Below, piece by piece: positions 1 to 7,000 of a DNA stretch of 8,348 nt. A program made the translations under genes and the position numbers. The stretch lies in assembly GCA_021156385.1 (NCBI GenBank), contig JAJNDL010000053.1:1-8348 (forward strand), written 5' to 3'. The number at the start of each line of letters is the position of its first letter. Positions within the stretch are counted from its first letter, which is position 1. The notes beneath the pieces are model-generated. The model did not search any database. It was not told the DNA's origin and saw nothing but the letters and a program-made list of their open reading frames with translations. The DNA comes from Moraxellaceae bacterium (GTDB taxonomy: Bacteria; Pseudomonadota; Gammaproteobacteria; Pseudomonadales; Moraxellaceae).

Positions 1-519
1 GAAGCCGGAGACCCTGCCCTGCTGCAGGTCAAGCGCACCGAAGCGACCGGGCGGCTGCACGGAAGTCACCGTGGCCAGGGTGCCCTGCGCCTTGTGGAAT
101 TCGACGAGCTTGCCGATGTCGACGTCGGAAAGGCCGTCGCCGTAGGTGAAGCAGAAGTCCTCGTCGCCGAGATAGCTGGCGACGCGCTTCAGGCGTCCAC
201 CAGTCATGGTCTCGTCGCCGGTGTCGACCAGCGTGACCCGCCAGGGTTCGGCGCTGGCGTGGTGCACTTCCATCTTGTTGTTGGCCATGTCGAAGGTGAT
301 GTCCGACATGTGCAGGAAATAGTTGGCAAAATATTCCTTGATCACGAAGCCCTTGTAGCCGCAGCAGATCACGAAGTCGTTGATGCCGTGCGTGGAGTAG
401 ATCTTCATGATGTGCCAGAGCACGGGGCGGCCGCCGATCTCGACCATGGGCTTGGGGCGGACCGAGGTTTCCTCGGCGAGCCGGGTGCCGAGGCCACCGG
501 CCAAGATCACTGCTTTCAT
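1..519 (-). CDS. rfbF: Glucose-1-phosphate cytidylyltransferase (CDP-glucose pyrophosphorylase), 3' end cut off by the window
   Basis: This enzyme makes CDP-D-glucose from CTP and glucose-1-phosphate in the cytoplasm, the first step toward CDP-linked 6-deoxy and 3,6-dideoxyhexoses of O-antigens. Translation from ATG 517-519 gives 173 residues without a stop before the window edge; the family is about 257 residues, so roughly two thirds is present. Visible features are the nucleotidyltransferase signature at residues 7-15 (AGGLGTRLA), [10 protein letters not shown] at 21-30, CCGYKG at 52-57, the [12 protein letters not shown] stretch at 99-110 that is characteristic of RfbF rather than of other sugar nucleotidyltransferases, the metal-binding YGDG at 126-129 and [10 protein letters not shown] at 155-164. 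The start is supported by GAGGG 7 nt upstream. It lies 57 nt after the dehydratase gene in the same direction, so the two are probably co-transcribed. The usual partners rfbG and rfbH would lie beyond position 1. Confidence 0.96.
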   Translation of the reverse strand, partial: MKAVILAGGLGTRLAEETSVRPKPMVEIGGRPVLWHIMKIYSTHGINDFVICCGYKGFVIKEYFANYFLHMSDITFDMANNKMEVHHASAEPWRVTLVDTGDETMTGGRLKRVASYLGDEDFCFTYGDGLSDVDIGKLVEFHKAQGTLATVTSVQPPGRFGALDLQQGRVSGF

Positions 520-576
520 CTGGATACCCTCAATCGGCCTGTTCTTTTTCTGTTCCCGGCGTGCGGGTACTGCATT

Positions 577-2520
577 CTAGGCGCGTCCGAAGCGATTGCC
601 GCCGACGGCCTCCGCGCCGTTGCCGGCGACGCCCTGCGGTGCGCTGGCCTGCGCACCGTGGCGGTAGTCGCTGATGCCTGCCGCGGTATAGCCGATGGGC
701 AGGCGCTCGAAGCATTCGCAGATTGCGCCGACGTCGCCGGCTTCGCAGGCGCGGCGCAGCACTTCCAGCGAGCGCGCCAGCTCCGCCATCGACACGCACT
801 TCTCGCGCGCGCGCATGATGCGCGGGTGGTCGGTCGGCAGGGCCTGGTCGCCCACCAGCAGCTCTTCATACAGCTTCTCGCCCGGCCGCAGCCCGGTGAA
901 GACGATCTCGATGTCCCCATTCGGATGCCCGGCGGTGCGCTCGTGGAAACCCATGAGATGGATCATGCGCTTGGCGAGGTCGGCGATGCGCACCGGTTCC
1001 CCCATGTCGAGCAGGAAGACGTCGCCGCCCTCCGCCATGGCCGCGGCCTGGATGACGAGCTGCGCCGCCTCGGGAATGGTCATGAAGTAGCGGATGATCT
1101 CGGGGTGCGTGACGGTCACGGGACCGCCACGGCGGATCTGGTCGCGGAACAGCGGCACCACCGAACCCGACGAGCCCAGCACGTTGCCGAAGCGCACCAT
1201 GCAGAAACGCGTGGCGTGGTTGTCGGCGTCCAGCGCCTGCAGCACGAGCTCGGCCAGGCGCTTGCTGGCGCCCATGACGTTGGTCGGGCGCACGGCCTTG
1301 TCGGTAGAGATGAGCACGAAGGTGCCGACACCGGCAGCAATGGCGGCGCGCGCCGTGGCCCAGGTGCCGAACACGTTGTTGCGCACGCCCTCGACGACGT
1401 TGTGCTCGACCAGCGGCACGTGCTTGTAGGCGGCGGCATGGAAGACGGTGTCGACGCGGAAGCGTTCCATCACTTCCTGCATCAGAGCCTCGCCCTGGAT
1501 GGAGCCGAGCAGCGGGATCAGCTGCACGAGGCGGCCGGACTCGCTGGCACGCAGTTCCGACTCGATGGCGTAGAGCGCGAACTCGCTGATCTCGAAAAGG
1601 ATGAGGCGTGCGGGCGACAGCCCGACGATCTGCCGGCACAGTTCGCTGCCGATGGAACCGCCGGCGCCGGTGACGAGCACGGTCTTGCCGGTGATGGTGG
1701 CGCCGAGCAGGTCGGGACGCGGCGGCACCGGGTCGCGGCCGAGCAGGTCGGCCGGGTCCACGTCCTGGATGTCGTCGGCGGCGACCTTGCCGGCCACGAT
1801 GTCCTGCATGCGCGGCACGGTGCGGATCTTGATGGAGAGCCCTTCCAGCGACATCAGGATCTCGCGGCGGCGCGAGCTGCTGAGTTCGGGCATGGCGAGC
1901 AGGATCTGCTGCACGCCGTAATCCTCGATGAGGCGCGGCAGCTCGCGCGGCGAATGCACGCGCAGGCCGTAGGTGGTCATGCCCTGCAGTGCAGGATTGT
2001 CGTCCACGTACGCAACCGGGCGATAGGTATTGCCTTGGTGCAGGCCGAGGCCGATCTGGTGGCCGGTAGAGCCGGCGCCATAGATGACGACAGGGATGCG
2101 CTGCCCCTTCTCCTGCTCGCGGAGCAGGCGCTGCGCCATGAAGCGCGACCCGGCGACCAGGATGGTGCCGATGAGCAGGTAGAGCAGCGGCGTCGAACGC
2201 GGCAGCTCGGCCTTGAGCAGCAGGATGGCGGTGGCCAGCACCAGCGCGGAAGCGATCAGTGCCTTGAAGATGACGAGCAGGGTTTCGGCGCTGACATAGC
2301 GCACCATCCAGCGGTAAAGCCCGGCGAAGGACAGCGCGACGACACCGCTGACGGCGGCGAAGACGAAGCACAGCAACTGGGCGGTGCTGGCCGGTTGCCA
2401 GAGTTCACCGTAACGCAGGGAGAGGGCGAGCCACAGGGCCAGCAACAGGGAAACGCTGTCGCTGGCAATCATCACGGCCACTTTGCTGTGGCGCGACATT
2501 TCCACTAGAAAACCACGCAT
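577..2520 (-). CDS. Membrane-bound nucleotide-sugar 4,6-dehydratase, WbpM/CapD/FlaA1 family polysaccharide biosynthesis protein
   Basis: This 647-residue protein is full length for the long, membrane-anchored branch of the family, which dehydrates UDP-GlcNAc-type sugars to 6-deoxy-4-keto intermediates for O-antigen or capsule. The N-terminal region has about four hydrophobic segments (roughly residues 15-35, 47-68, 84-102 and 110-125). A first Rossmann-like CoA-binding domain follows, with YGAGSTG at 147-153. The catalytic extended-SDR domain starts with TGAGGSIG at 284-291 and carries HAAAYKHVPL (361-370), STDKAV (405-410) and MGASK (416-420). Met416 replaces the usual SDR tyrosine with Lys420 four residues on, the Ser-Met-Lys arrangement known in WbpM-type enzymes. 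RPGEKLYEEL lies at 545-554. The last ~35 residues are Ala/Gly-rich and unlikely to be catalytic. ATG 2518-2520 is preceded by AAAGAGG with a 4-nt spacer; an alternative ATG at residue 8 has a weaker site. The precise sugar substrate cannot be told from sequence alone. Confidence 0.95.
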   Translation of the reverse strand: MRGFLVEMSRHSKVAVMIASDSVSLLLALWLALSLRYGELWQPASTAQLLCFVFAAVSGVVALSFAGLYRWMVRYVSAETLLVIFKALIASALVLATAILLLKAELPRSTPLLYLLIGTILVAGSRFMAQRLLREQEKGQRIPVVIYGAGSTGHQIGLGLHQGNTYRPVAYVDDNPALQGMTTYGLRVHSPRELPRLIEDYGVQQILLAMPELSSSRRREILMSLEGLSIKIRTVPRMQDIVAGKVAADDIQDVDPADLLGRDPVPPRPDLLGATITGKTVLVTGAGGSIGSELCRQIVGLSPARLILFEISEFALYAIESELRASESGRLVQLIPLLGSIQGEALMQEVMERFRVDTVFHAAAYKHVPLVEHNVVEGVRNNVFGTWATARAAIAAGVGTFVLISTDKAVRPTNVMGASKRLAELVLQALDADNHATRFCMVRFGNVLGSSGSVVPLFRDQIRRGGPVTVTHPEIIRYFMTIPEAAQLVIQAAAMAEGGDVFLLDMGEPVRIADLAKRMIHLMGFHERTAGHPNGDIEIVFTGLRPGEKLYEELLVGDQALPTDHPRIMRAREKCVSMAELARSLEVLRRACEAGDVGAICECFERLPIGYTAAGISDYRHGAQASAPQGVAGNGAEAVGGNRFGRA

Positions 2521-2558
2521 ATCGCCTCTTTACACAAGCCTCTTCCCGCGCCGCGGCT

Positions 2559-2587
2559 ACGGTATCACCCCGGGTGGGGGGCCTCAA
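2559..2587 (-). promoter_or_regulatory. Possible sigma-70 promoter for the dehydratase gene
   Basis: On the minus strand TTGAGG (2582-2587) is separated by 17 nt from TACCGT (2559-2564), about 38 nt before the start codon of the WbpM-type gene. The -35 matches consensus at 4 of 6 positions, the -10 at only 3 of 6, so this is a weak candidate. The 184-nt gap before the gene makes an independent promoter reasonable. Confidence 0.3.
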
Positions 2588-2660
2588 CGGCTGGCACGCA
2601 ATTCACGGCTCCATGCCTGAAATTGCACACCCGGTTCGACGCTGGCAATGACATGCATCA

Positions 2661-2683
2661 CCCGGACGGCACGGCTGTCCGGG
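2661..2683 (-). terminator. GC-rich hairpin after the DUF4124 gene, possible terminator without a T tract
   Basis: CCCGGAC (2661-2667) pairs with GTCCGGG (2677-2683), a perfect 7-bp outer stem. The inner bases GGC/GCT extend it toward a 3-nt loop with one imperfect pair. It begins about 20 nt after the stop of the DUF4124 gene read on the minus strand. No run of T follows on that strand, so it is not a standard intrinsic terminator; it may pause RNA polymerase or protect a 3' end. Confidence 0.35.
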
Positions 2684-2704
2684 CGTGGCGAAACAGAGGC
2701 TGTC

Positions 2705-3298
2705 TTATTTCTTGCTCTTGTCGCCCGGCTTTTTCTTGTCGCCCGGCTTGGGGGAGGTCTGGCGCAGCGGGCTGAGTGCGCTGGCCTGCTGGATATGGAA
2801 AGTGACGCTGCCGGCCTTCAGCACCTTGCCGTCGGCGTCCTCCACCCGGACCTCGAGCGTGTGGCTGCCACGGCCGAGCGACTCCGGAACGATTTCCTCC
2901 AAGTTCTCGCTGCTGCTGCCATCGAGCAGCAACTTGAGACGGTGGCCATCCAGCAGGGAAGGCATGACGCTGAAAGCGACGGGGATGCCTTCGCCGGCGC
3001 GCCGATGGAAGGACTCGGCGCCCGGACTCTGGATCACGATCTCGTAGTCGCCGGCCTGTCGTACCGGCTTCGGAACAGCGGATGCGGCTGGCCTGTACGT
3101 CCTGCTCGGCGCCAGCGCCGGTACCGTCATGACCGGATTCGGCTTGAGCTTCTCGACTTTCTCGGCGCGCTCGCCGGGCACGGAGTCGGAAAGGACCAGG
3201 TTGCCGTCGTTGTCGTAATACTTGTAGACGTCCGCACCCGCCGGCAGTGCAAGCGCCAGCAGGACGAGGAGGCCGGGCAACCGGCAAGGCAATGGCAT
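2705..3298 (-). CDS. DUF4124 domain-containing secreted protein with a C-terminal Ig-like region
   Basis: A 197-residue exported protein of unknown function. Residues 1-22 form a signal peptide (hydrophobic LLVLLALALPAG, likely cleavage after Ala22), so the mature protein should be periplasmic. The DUF4124 motif follows at about 23-60 (DVYKYYDNDGNLVLSDS), then a Pro/Ala-rich linker (about 60-82) and a beta-rich Ig-like segment (about 84-172) with HRLKLLLDG and HTLEVRVEDADGKVL. The tail (183-197) is a Lys-rich near-repeat, KPGDKK then KPGDKS. ATG 3296-3298 has GGAG about 6 nt upstream. From general knowledge, proteins of this architecture are commonly encoded directly after glnA and before ntrB/ntrC in pseudomonads and many Betaproteobacteria. 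Here the rfbBACD operon separates it from glnA and a polysaccharide gene follows instead of ntrB. A role near nitrogen regulation is only implied by that synteny. Confidence 0.85.
   Translation of the reverse strand: MPLPCRLPGLLVLLALALPAGADVYKYYDNDGNLVLSDSVPGERAEKVEKLKPNPVMTVPALAPSRTYRPAASAVPKPVRQAGDYEIVIQSPGAESFHRRAGEGIPVAFSVMPSLLDGHRLKLLLDGSSSENLEEIVPESLGRGSHTLEVRVEDADGKVLKAGSVTFHIQQASALSPLRQTSPKPGDKKKPGDKSKK
2717..2752. repeat. Two tandem 18-nt units inside the 3' end of the DUF4124 gene
   Basis: The 15-mer CTTGTCGCCCGGCTT occurs at 2717-2731 and again at 2735-2749, a period of 18 nt. On the minus strand it encodes the consecutive hexapeptides KPGDKK and KPGDKS near the C-terminus. It is a simple in-frame tandem duplication that could vary in copy number between strains. 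Confidence 0.85.
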
Positions 3299-3328
3299 TC
3301 TTTTCTCCGCGCCAGTGTTTGAGTCCGC

Positions 3329-3366
3329 AGCTTATCCCTTTGCCGCCGGCCGGGCGAATACCCCTG
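3329..3366 (-). repeat. Direct repeat copy 1 (38 nt), downstream edge of the rfbBACD cassette
   Basis: This intergenic element starts 31 nt upstream of the DUF4124 start codon. It shares with 6904-6940 the blocks AGCTTA, then CCCTTTGCCGCCGGC (3336-3350), then GGGCGAATACCC (3352-3363), in the same order and orientation, with two substitutions and one extra C. The block GGGCGAATACCC is an imperfect hairpin (GGG/CCC with CGAATA loop). It lies outside any gene and, with its partner, brackets rfbBACD. Its nature (dispersed intergenic repeat, duplicated target or shared promoter) is not decided by the sequence. Confidence 0.85.
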
Positions 3367-3468
3367 CCGGAAAATGCAACGCCGCCCACAAATGCGCCAG
3401 TCATTCCACGGTGCCAGCCCGTGCGCCAGGAGCCGATGCGCGCGCCGTACCAGCCTGCCGGTACCGGT

Positions 3469-4332
3469 TCAGGGCCGGAGTTCTGCCAGGCAAAGCTCCA
3501 GCAGCTCGCGCCAGTGCGGCCGGTGCAGACCGAAATCGCCCTCCACACGGGCACCGGACAGCACCGAGCTGCGGGGGCGTCGTGCAGCGGAGGGATAGTC
3601 GGCCGCCGCGATCGCGGACACGTTTCCCGGGCACTGCATGAGTTCGCGGATGGCGCAGGCCAGGCCGTGCCAGCTCACTTCTCCCGCAGGGGTCACATGG
3701 TAGACCGCCTCCTGCCGCGGCAGCTCCCGCGGATGGTGCGCCGCCAGCAGGAACGCCGTGGCTTCGGCAAGCCAGCGGCTCCAGCAGGGCGCGCCGGACT
3801 GGTCGGCCACCACCGCCACCTCCGGCCGCTCCTGCAGCAGGCGCAGCATCGTCAGCACGAAATTGCTGCCGCGCGCTCCGTACAGCCAGCTTGTGCGCAG
3901 GATGAGATGCGGACAGCCGGCCTGCTGCACGGCCAGCTCGCCGGCAAGCTTGCTGGCGCCATAGACATTGAGCGGGTGTGGCGGGTCGGACTCGCCGTAG
4001 GGCGCGTCCTGCTCGCCATCGAACACGTAGTCGGTGGAGAAATGCACGAGCGCCGCACCCAGGCGGACAGCCTCTGCGGCGAGCACGCCCGGTGCCACGG
4101 CATTGATGGCCATCGCGAGCTCCCGCTCGCTCTCGGCGCGGTCGACGGCCGTGTAGGCCGCCGCATTCACGATGAGGGCCGGACGCAGCGCTCCGGTGAC
4201 ACGCACGATGGCGTCGGGATCGGCAAGGTTCATTTCCGCCGCGCCCGCCACGAAGACTTCGCCGAGCACGTTGAGCGTGCGCTGCAGTTCCCACGCGAGC
4301 TGGCCGTTCCTGCCGACCAGCAGGATCTTCAC
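3469..4332 (-). CDS. rfbD: dTDP-4-dehydrorhamnose reductase
   Basis: RmlD catalyses the last step of the pathway, NAD(P)H-dependent reduction of dTDP-4-keto-L-rhamnose to dTDP-L-rhamnose, in the cytoplasm. The 287-residue product is close to the family length (about 285-300). It has the N-terminal Rossmann motif VGRNGQLAWEL (6-16), NAAAYTAVDRAE (56-67), the SDR serine/threonine in STDYVFDG (99-106), and the Y124-x3-K128 pair in VYGASK. RTSWLYG lies at 146-152. The start is GTG at 4330-4332, which overlaps the rfbC stop by 4 nt (GTGA), with GAGG 7 nt upstream. It is the last gene of the rfbBACD operon; a 170-nt gap carrying repeat copy 1 follows. No sign of truncation. Confidence 0.96.
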   Translation of the reverse strand: MKILLVGRNGQLAWELQRTLNVLGEVFVAGAAEMNLADPDAIVRVTGALRPALIVNAAAYTAVDRAESERELAMAINAVAPGVLAAEAVRLGAALVHFSTDYVFDGEQDAPYGESDPPHPLNVYGASKLAGELAVQQAGCPHLILRTSWLYGARGSNFVLTMLRLLQERPEVAVVADQSGAPCWSRWLAEATAFLLAAHHPRELPRQEAVYHVTPAGEVSWHGLACAIRELMQCPGNVSAIAAADYPSAARRPRSSVLSGARVEGDFGLHRPHWRELLELCLAELRP

Positions 4333-4874
4333 GGATAGACCTCGGCGTCCGCGAAACGGGGCGCGGCACGGTCCTTGGGCGAAAGCAGCGGTGGCACCGC
4401 GAGCGGCCAGTCGATGCCGAGAACGGGATCGTCCCAGCGGATGCTGCGGTCGTCGCCCGGCGCGTAGTAGTCCGTGGTCTTGTAGAGGAAATCCGCGCTG
4501 TCCGAGAGCACGAGGAAGCCGTGCGCAAAGCCTTCGGGAATCCAGCGCATGAGCCGGTTGGCTGCGGAAAGATGCAGGCCTTCCCAGCGTCCGAACGTCG
4601 GCGAGGAGCGGCGGATGTCGACGGCGACATCGAACACTTCGCCCGCCACCACGCGCACCAGCTTGCCCTGCGGCTGCTGCAGCTGGTAATGCAGGCCGCG
4701 CAGCACGCCGCGGCGCGAGCGCGAGTGGTTGTCCTGCACGAATTCGCGCGCGATGCCGGTCAGCTCGGCGAAGGCGCGCGCGTTGAAACTCTCCATGAAA
4801 TCGCCGCGCTCGTCCGCATAGACCTGCGGCTCGATCAGCAGCAGGCCGGGCAGCGACGTCGCGCTCGCCTTCAC
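4329..4874 (-). CDS. rfbC: dTDP-4-dehydrorhamnose 3,5-epimerase
   Basis: RmlC epimerises dTDP-4-keto-6-deoxy-D-glucose at C3 and C5 to give dTDP-4-keto-L-rhamnose. From a GTG at 4872-4874 the product is 181 residues, the normal length of this cupin-fold dimer. Motifs are [10 protein letters not shown] (22-31), [18 protein letters not shown] (47-64) with the catalytic histidine as His62, [19 protein letters not shown] (70-88), IPEGFAHGF (112-120) and YKTTDYY (131-137). Tyr131 and Asp168 fall where the family has its catalytic tyrosine and the aspartate of the His-Asp dyad. An open frame extends upstream, but those residues are inside rfbA in another frame and are not family-like. GGGGGAGG lies 4 nt before the GTG. 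The GTGA overlap with the rfbA stop indicates translational coupling. Confidence 0.96.
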   Translation of the reverse strand: MKASATSLPGLLLIEPQVYADERGDFMESFNARAFAELTGIAREFVQDNHSRSRRGVLRGLHYQLQQPQGKLVRVVAGEVFDVAVDIRRSSPTFGRWEGLHLSAANRLMRWIPEGFAHGFLVLSDSADFLYKTTDYYAPGDDRSIRWDDPVLGIDWPLAVPPLLSPKDRAAPRFADAEVYP

Positions 4875-5743
4875 CGGGCCTCCCCCACGACTTTCAGCAG
4901 GTATTGCCCATAGGAGGTCTTGCCGAGCGCCTCGGCCTGGCGAATCAGCGTCTCGCGCGACAGCCAGCCGTTGTTGAAGCCGATTTCCTCCAGGCAGGCC
5001 ACCTTGAGGCCCTGACGGGTCTCGATGGTCTGCACATAGTAGGAGGCATCGAGCAGGCTTTCGTGGGTGCCGGTGTCCAGCCACGCGAAACCGCGGCCGA
5101 GCCGCTCCACGAAAAGGTCGCCGCGCTCGAGGTAGGCGCTGACCACCGAGGTGATCTCGAGTTCGCCGCGCGCCGAAGGCTGCACCTGCTTCGCGATCGA
5201 AACGACATCGTTGTCGAAGAAATAGAGGCCGGTAACCGCGAAATTGGACTTCGGCCTGGCGGGCTTCTCCTCGACACTGACGGCGCGGCCTTCGTCGTCG
5301 AACTCCACGACACCGAAACGTTCCGGATCGAGCACCTGGTAGCCGAACACGGTGGCGCCCTTCTCGCGCGCCACGGCGCGCTGCAGCATGCCGGTGAAAT
5401 AGCCGCCGTGGAAAATGTTGTCGCCCAGCACCAGGCAGACGTTGTCCCGGCCGATGAATTCCTCGCCGATGAGAAAGGCCTGCGCGAGACCGTCCGGCTT
5501 CGGTTGCACCGCATACTGGAGGCGGATGCCGAACTGGCTGCCGTCGCCGAGCAAGCGCTCGTACATGGGCAGGTCGTGTGGCGTGGAAATCAGCAGGATG
5601 TCCTGGATACCCGCCAGCATCAGCACCGACAGCGGGTAGTACACCATCGGCTTGTCATAGATCGGCAGCAGCTGCTTGGATACCGCCAGGGTGATGGGGT
5701 GCAGCCGCGTGCCGGAACCGCCGGCCAGTACGATGCCTTTCAT
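4871..5743 (-). CDS. rfbA: Glucose-1-phosphate thymidylyltransferase
   Basis: RmlA joins dTTP and glucose-1-phosphate to form dTDP-D-glucose, the first and usually feedback-inhibited step of dTDP-L-rhamnose synthesis. The product has 290 residues, full length for the short RmlA family. Visible are [17 protein letters not shown] (2-18), [16 protein letters not shown] (22-37), [11 protein letters not shown] (80-90), the metal-binding LGDN with Asp108, VEEKP (157-161) and [13 protein letters not shown] (221-233) with the second metal-site Asp223. I chose ATG 5741-5743 rather than the longer frame to 5833 because the family begins at MKG, and GGAG lies 8 nt upstream. Its first base is the last base of the rfbB stop (TGATG), so the two are translationally coupled. 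Confidence 0.97.
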   Translation of the reverse strand: MKGIVLAGGSGTRLHPITLAVSKQLLPIYDKPMVYYPLSVLMLAGIQDILLISTPHDLPMYERLLGDGSQFGIRLQYAVQPKPDGLAQAFLIGEEFIGRDNVCLVLGDNIFHGGYFTGMLQRAVAREKGATVFGYQVLDPERFGVVEFDDEGRAVSVEEKPARPKSNFAVTGLYFFDNDVVSIAKQVQPSARGELEITSVVSAYLERGDLFVERLGRGFAWLDTGTHESLLDASYYVQTIETRQGLKVACLEEIGFNNGWLSRETLIRQAEALGKTSYGQYLLKVVGEAR

Positions 5744-6813
5744 CAATTGCGCTCCGCATAGTTTTGCCGGACCCACTCGCGATAGGTTCCGTTTTTTATG
5801 TTGTTCACCCAGTCCGGGTGCGAGAGATACCACTGCAAGGTCTTGCGCAGGCCGCTCGCGAAGGTTTCCGCAGGGCGCCAGCCGAATTCGCTTTCCATCT
5901 TGCGTGCATCGATGGCATAGCGGCGATCGTGGCCCGGCCGATCCTTCACGAAAGTGATCTGTTCGCGATAGCTGCGGCCGTCGCTGCGCGGCGAGAGCTC
6001 GTCGAGCAGCGCGCAGACCAGGTTCACGACATCAATGTTCTTCTGCTCGTTGCAGCCGCCGATGTTGTAGGTCTCGCCGGTGCGGCCGTCCTTCAGCACC
6101 CGGCGTATCGCCGCGCAGTGATCGCCGACATAGAGCCAGTCGCGCACATTGAGGCCGTCGCCGTAGACCGGCAGCGGCCGGCCCTCCAGCGCATTCAGGA
6201 TCATGAGTGGAATCAGTTTTTCGGGAAACTGGAACGGGCCGTAGTTGTTGGAGCAGTTGGTGGTGAGCACCGGCAGCCCATAGGTGTGGTGCCAGGCTCG
6301 CACGAGATGGTCCGAGGCCGCCTTGGACGCGGAGTAAGGGCTGTTGGGCGCATACGGCGTGGATTCGCTGAATGCAGGGTCTTCCGGGCCCAGCGAGCCG
6401 AACACCTCGTCGGTGGAGACGTGCAGGAAACGGAACGCCGTGCGTGCCTCCGGCTCCAGTTCCAGCCAGTAGGCGCGTACCGACTCGAGCAGGCGGAACG
6501 TGGACAGCACATTGGTCTCGATGAAATCGGCCGGCCCGTGGATGGAGCGGTCGACATGGCTCTCGGCCGCGAAATTCAGCACGGCCACAGGACGGTGCTC
6601 GGCCAGCAAACAGGAAACAAGGTCGGTGTCGCCGATATCGCCCTGCACCAGCAGGTGCCGGGCAGGATCGGCATCGCGCAGGTTTTCCGGATTGCCGGCG
6701 TAGGTTAGCTTGTCGACGTTGACCACGCCGCCCTGCTCCGCTTCCAGCCACTGCAGGATGAAGTTGCTGCCGATGAAGCCGGCACCGCCGGTGACGAGGA
6801 TCGTGTTCGCCAT
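5743..6813 (-). CDS. rfbB: dTDP-glucose 4,6-dehydratase
   Basis: RmlB converts dTDP-D-glucose to dTDP-4-keto-6-deoxy-D-glucose using bound NAD+. The 356-residue product is full length. The NAD-binding motif [11 protein letters not shown] is at 8-18, [10 protein letters not shown] at 82-91, the catalytic STDEVFG at 133-139 with the Thr-Asp-Glu set at 134-136, [14 protein letters not shown] with Tyr160 and Lys164, NCSNNYGP at 186-193, RDWLYVGDH at 224-232 and [11 protein letters not shown] at 292-302. ATG 6811-6813 has AGGA 6 nt upstream. This is the first gene of rfbBACD and follows a 187-nt region with the glnA terminator and repeat copy 2, so it needs its own promoter or read-through from glnA. 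Nothing is missing. Confidence 0.97.
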   Translation of the reverse strand: MANTILVTGGAGFIGSNFILQWLEAEQGGVVNVDKLTYAGNPENLRDADPARHLLVQGDIGDTDLVSCLLAEHRPVAVLNFAAESHVDRSIHGPADFIETNVLSTFRLLESVRAYWLELEPEARTAFRFLHVSTDEVFGSLGPEDPAFSESTPYAPNSPYSASKAASDHLVRAWHHTYGLPVLTTNCSNNYGPFQFPEKLIPLMILNALEGRPLPVYGDGLNVRDWLYVGDHCAAIRRVLKDGRTGETYNIGGCNEQKNIDVVNLVCALLDELSPRSDGRSYREQITFVKDRPGHDRRYAIDARKMESEFGWRPAETFASGLRKTLQWYLSHPDWVNNIKNGTYREWVRQNYAERN

Positions 6814-6852
6814 TGCCAGTCCTGTTGATACGCCCTTCTGCGAGGGCTGCCT

Positions 6853-6906
6853 GCTCCCGGGCTGCCGGGCAGGGGATCCGGCTGCCGGTGCGCGGGATCC
6901 GGGAGC
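6853..6906. repeat. Inverted repeat in the leader before rfbB
   Basis: GCTCCCGG (6853-6860) is the exact reverse complement of CCGGGAGC (6899-6906), with a 38-nt GC-rich interior holding two GGATCC sites and two copies of GGCTGCCGG-like sequence. It could form a long hairpin in the 5' leader of the rfbB transcript. Some pairing is expected by chance in such GC-rich DNA. Confidence 0.4.
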
Positions 6907-6940
6907 TTAGCCCTTTGCCGCCGGCAGGGCGAATACCCTG
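6904..6940 (-). repeat. Direct repeat copy 2 (37 nt), upstream edge of the rfbBACD cassette
   Basis: This is the partner of 3329-3366, in the same orientation, with CCCTTTGCCGCCGGC at 6911-6925 and GGGCGAATACCC at 6927-6938. In this copy the hairpin is better: GCAGGG and CCCTGC (6 bp) enclose CGAATA. It lies 90 nt upstream of rfbB and immediately after the T tract of the glnA terminator, read on the minus strand. Confidence 0.85.
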
Positions 6941-6945
6941 CGCCT

Positions 6946-6979
6946 CAAAAAGCAGAAAGGCCCGCATGAGCGGGCCTTT
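6946..6979 (-). terminator. Intrinsic terminator of glnA
   Basis: A perfect 10-bp stem, AAAGGCCCGC (6956-6965) with GCGGGCCTTT (6970-6979), closes a 4-nt loop. On the minus strand it is followed by TTTCTGCTTTTT. It starts 21 nt after the glnA stop codon. It should end most glnA transcripts before rfbB. Confidence 0.93.
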
Positions 6980-7000
6980 CCGTGGAGCATCCTTTCGGGA

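Noticed and set aside
94..2508. An 804-residue open frame on the plus strand opposite the dehydratase gene
   Set aside because: It is antisense to a gene with full family motifs. Its product is rich in His, Asp, Ala and Gly with no recognisable domain, the usual pattern of a high-GC shadow frame.
2584..2658. A 24-codon minus-strand frame starting MHVIASVEPG in the gap after the DUF4124 gene
   Set aside because: It reads plausibly, but there is no ribosome site, its third-position GC (about half) is well below that of neighbouring genes, it overlaps the hairpin region, and I recognise no homologue. It could be a remnant but is not supported.
3448..3467. Short palindromes (CCGGTACCGG and GTACC/GGTAC) just after rfbD as a terminator
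   Set aside because: The stems are short and no T tract follows on the minus strand, so a terminator call is not justified.
2658..3554. A 298-residue minus-strand frame spanning the DUF4124 gene and the gap upstream
   Set aside because: It overlaps the DUF4124 gene, which has a signal peptide and domain motifs, and it has no family features. Its GIRPAGGKG stretch is just translation of the intergenic repeat, which also appears in a shadow frame near 6930.
4875..5084. Upstream extension of rfbC to give a 251-residue protein
   Set aside because: The extra 70 residues lie within rfbA in another frame and do not resemble RmlC; the GTG at 4874 has a strong Shine-Dalgarno and gives the normal length.
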